Shown in pieces: positions 5,282-5,674 of a stretch of 5,674 bases of DNA; the first letter of the stretch is position 1, and every line of letters starts with the position of its first letter. Where the stretch lies: NCBI GenBank assembly GCA_001775555.1, contig MEXE01000049.1, positions 1 through 5,674 on the forward strand, in the 5' to 3' direction. The stretch is from Candidatus Amesbacteria bacterium RBG_19FT_COMBO_48_16. Lineage in GTDB: Bacteria > Patescibacteriota > Microgenomatia > CAZETR01 > Amesbacteraceae. The position numbers were made by a program, and so were the translations under genes. Below the pieces are notes generated by a model. The model was not told the origin of the DNA. It was given only the letters and a program-made list of their open reading frames with translations, and made no database searches.

Positions 5282-5347
5282 CCTCTTACGGCGTAAGACG
5301 CGAGCCGCAAGCTCGAATTAAGAGGGGGATTAAGGGGACGTTACCGG
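5272..5347. repeat. REP-like palindromic intergenic element
   Basis: An imperfect 76-base palindrome fills the gap between the divergent genes. The longest perfect arms are ten bases, CCCCCTCTTA (5279-5288) and TAAGAGGGGG (5319-5328). An alternative outer pairing joins CCGGT (5272-5276) to ACCGG (5343-5347) and GTCCCC (5277-5282) to GGGGAC (5334-5339). At the tip CGAGC (5301-5305) pairs with GCTCG (5311-5315) around CGCAA, and CTTAC (5285-5289) can pair with GTAAG (5293-5297). The right side, read as GAGGGGGATTAAGGGGAC, resembles GC-rich intergenic repeats that I recall being scattered through many bacterial genomes, some mobilised by REP-associated Y1 transposases. No transposase is in the window. 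No U-tract follows either arm, and the flanking genes diverge, so it is not an ordinary terminator. Confidence 0.7.
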
Positions 5348-5348
5348 C

Positions 5349-5377
5349 TATACATTAGTTTTGACATCCCGTATTAT
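5349..5377 (+). promoter_or_regulatory. probable promoter of the GT2 gene, giving a leaderless transcript
   Basis: TATACA (5349-5354, four of six to -35) is followed after 17 bases by TATTAT (5372-5377, five of six to -10). The predicted start, six or seven bases on, falls on the A of the ATG at 5384. No Shine-Dalgarno sequence precedes that ATG, which agrees with leaderless translation. A perfect TTGACA at 5361-5366 has no -10 at proper distance because the gene starts first. The promoter begins just outside the right arm of the palindrome. Confidence 0.35.
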
Positions 5378-5383
5378 TAACTT

Positions 5384-5674
5384 ATGGCAAAAGTTGTCAT
5401 CATCATCCCCTCCTACAATGAACGGGAAAATACGGTCAGGATGATCGACACTCTGGCCGAAATAATACCTAAAATTGATTCCCACACAGTCGAAGTCCTT
5501 TATGTTGACGATTCCAGCCCTGACGGAACTGCTGACGTGATCAAGGATAAGATACAGCACTATCCCTGGCTGCATCTTCTGGGAGGCGGTAAAAAGCAGG
5601 GTCTCGGAATGGCCTACGCCCGGGGTATGCAGTACGCGATGAAAAACCTTCAGGCCGACTATTTAATGGAATTT
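5384..5674 (+). CDS. polyprenyl-phosphate mannose/glucose synthase, GT2 family (3' end beyond window)
   Basis: Only the first 97 codons are present; the frame is open to the window edge. The translation begins MAKVVIIIPSYNE, the first strand and NDP-binding start of GT-A family 2 enzymes. Next comes VDDSSPDGTAD (41-51), which binds the nucleotide and is characteristic of dolichol/polyprenol-phosphate mannose synthases (DPM1-like). GKKQGLGMAYARG (69-81) is the conserved GLG-AY block, and YLMEF (93-97) is where the MDADxSH metal-binding motif would follow. Such enzymes move mannose or glucose from GDP- or UDP-sugar to a polyprenyl phosphate at the inner membrane face, as donor for external glycosylation. 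Whether C-terminal membrane helices are present cannot be seen. It starts its own transcription unit, divergent from trmD. Confidence 0.88.
   Translation, partial: MAKVVIIIPSYNERENTVRMIDTLAEIIPKIDSHTVEVLYVDDSSPDGTADVIKDKIQHYPWLHLLGGGKKQGLGMAYARGMQYAMKNLQADYLMEF

Noticed and set aside
5272..5347. Palindrome as a Rho-independent terminator
   Set aside because: No T-run follows the stem on either strand, and both adjacent genes are transcribed away from it.
5361..5366. Perfect TTGACA before the GT2 gene as a -35 box
   Set aside because: A -10 box 16-18 bases downstream would lie on or inside the start codon, and nothing there resembles TATAAT. The TATACA/TATTAT pair fits better.

Overview
The window looks like a chromosomal piece of a Candidate Phyla Radiation (Patescibacteria) bacterium, probably of the Microgenomates group. 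This is inferred from the small, tightly packed genes, the stop/start overlaps, a membrane-anchored CAP protein followed by a tiny three-helix membrane protein, and a short RmlA. TGA is used as a stop in three genes, so the TGA-glycine code of Gracilibacteria and Absconditabacteria is excluded. No taxonomic search was possible.

Layout. About 118 bases of leader (1-118) precede a run of six plus-strand genes: a membrane-anchored CAP/SCP-domain protein (119-1015), a 92-residue three-helix membrane protein (1037-1315), a ThpR-type RNA 2',3'-cyclic phosphodiesterase (1312-1890), a short glucose-1-phosphate thymidylyltransferase RmlA (1887-2606), a dTDP-glucose 4,6-dehydratase RmlB (2603-3628) and an RmlD-superfamily protein (3644-4588). 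Genes two to five are joined by 4-base stop/start overlaps (TTGA, ATGA, ATGA), so they are almost certainly one transcript. On the minus strand trmD (5252-4578) converges on the last of these and overlaps its 3' end by 11 bases. A 131-base divergent intergenic region (5253-5383) holds a GC-rich, REP-like palindromic element with a possible promoter on each side. A plus-strand GT2 polyprenyl-phosphate sugar synthase (5384 to the window edge) follows and is cut by the window end.

How it fits together. RmlA and RmlB would make dTDP-4-keto-6-deoxyglucose from glucose-1-phosphate and dTTP. A normal rhamnose pathway then needs RmlC (3,5-epimerase) and RmlD (4-reductase). No RmlC is present. The third sugar gene, although an RmlD-superfamily SDR, resembles the bifunctional 3,5-epimerase/4-reductase of plants (NRS/ER, UER1, and the C-terminal half of RHM) and of mimivirus far more than bacterial RmlD. 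It keeps the Cys and Lys positions that I recall being proposed for epimerisation in the plant enzyme. If correct, RmlA-RmlB-ER is a complete three-gene rhamnose route without RmlC, and it is the most interesting point here. The same gene is clearly more AT-rich than rmlB. The CAP protein and the GT2 enzyme also point to cell-envelope functions, while ThpR and TrmD are RNA enzymes that happen to sit here.

I saw no CRISPR array, tRNA, rRNA, transposase gene or defence system.
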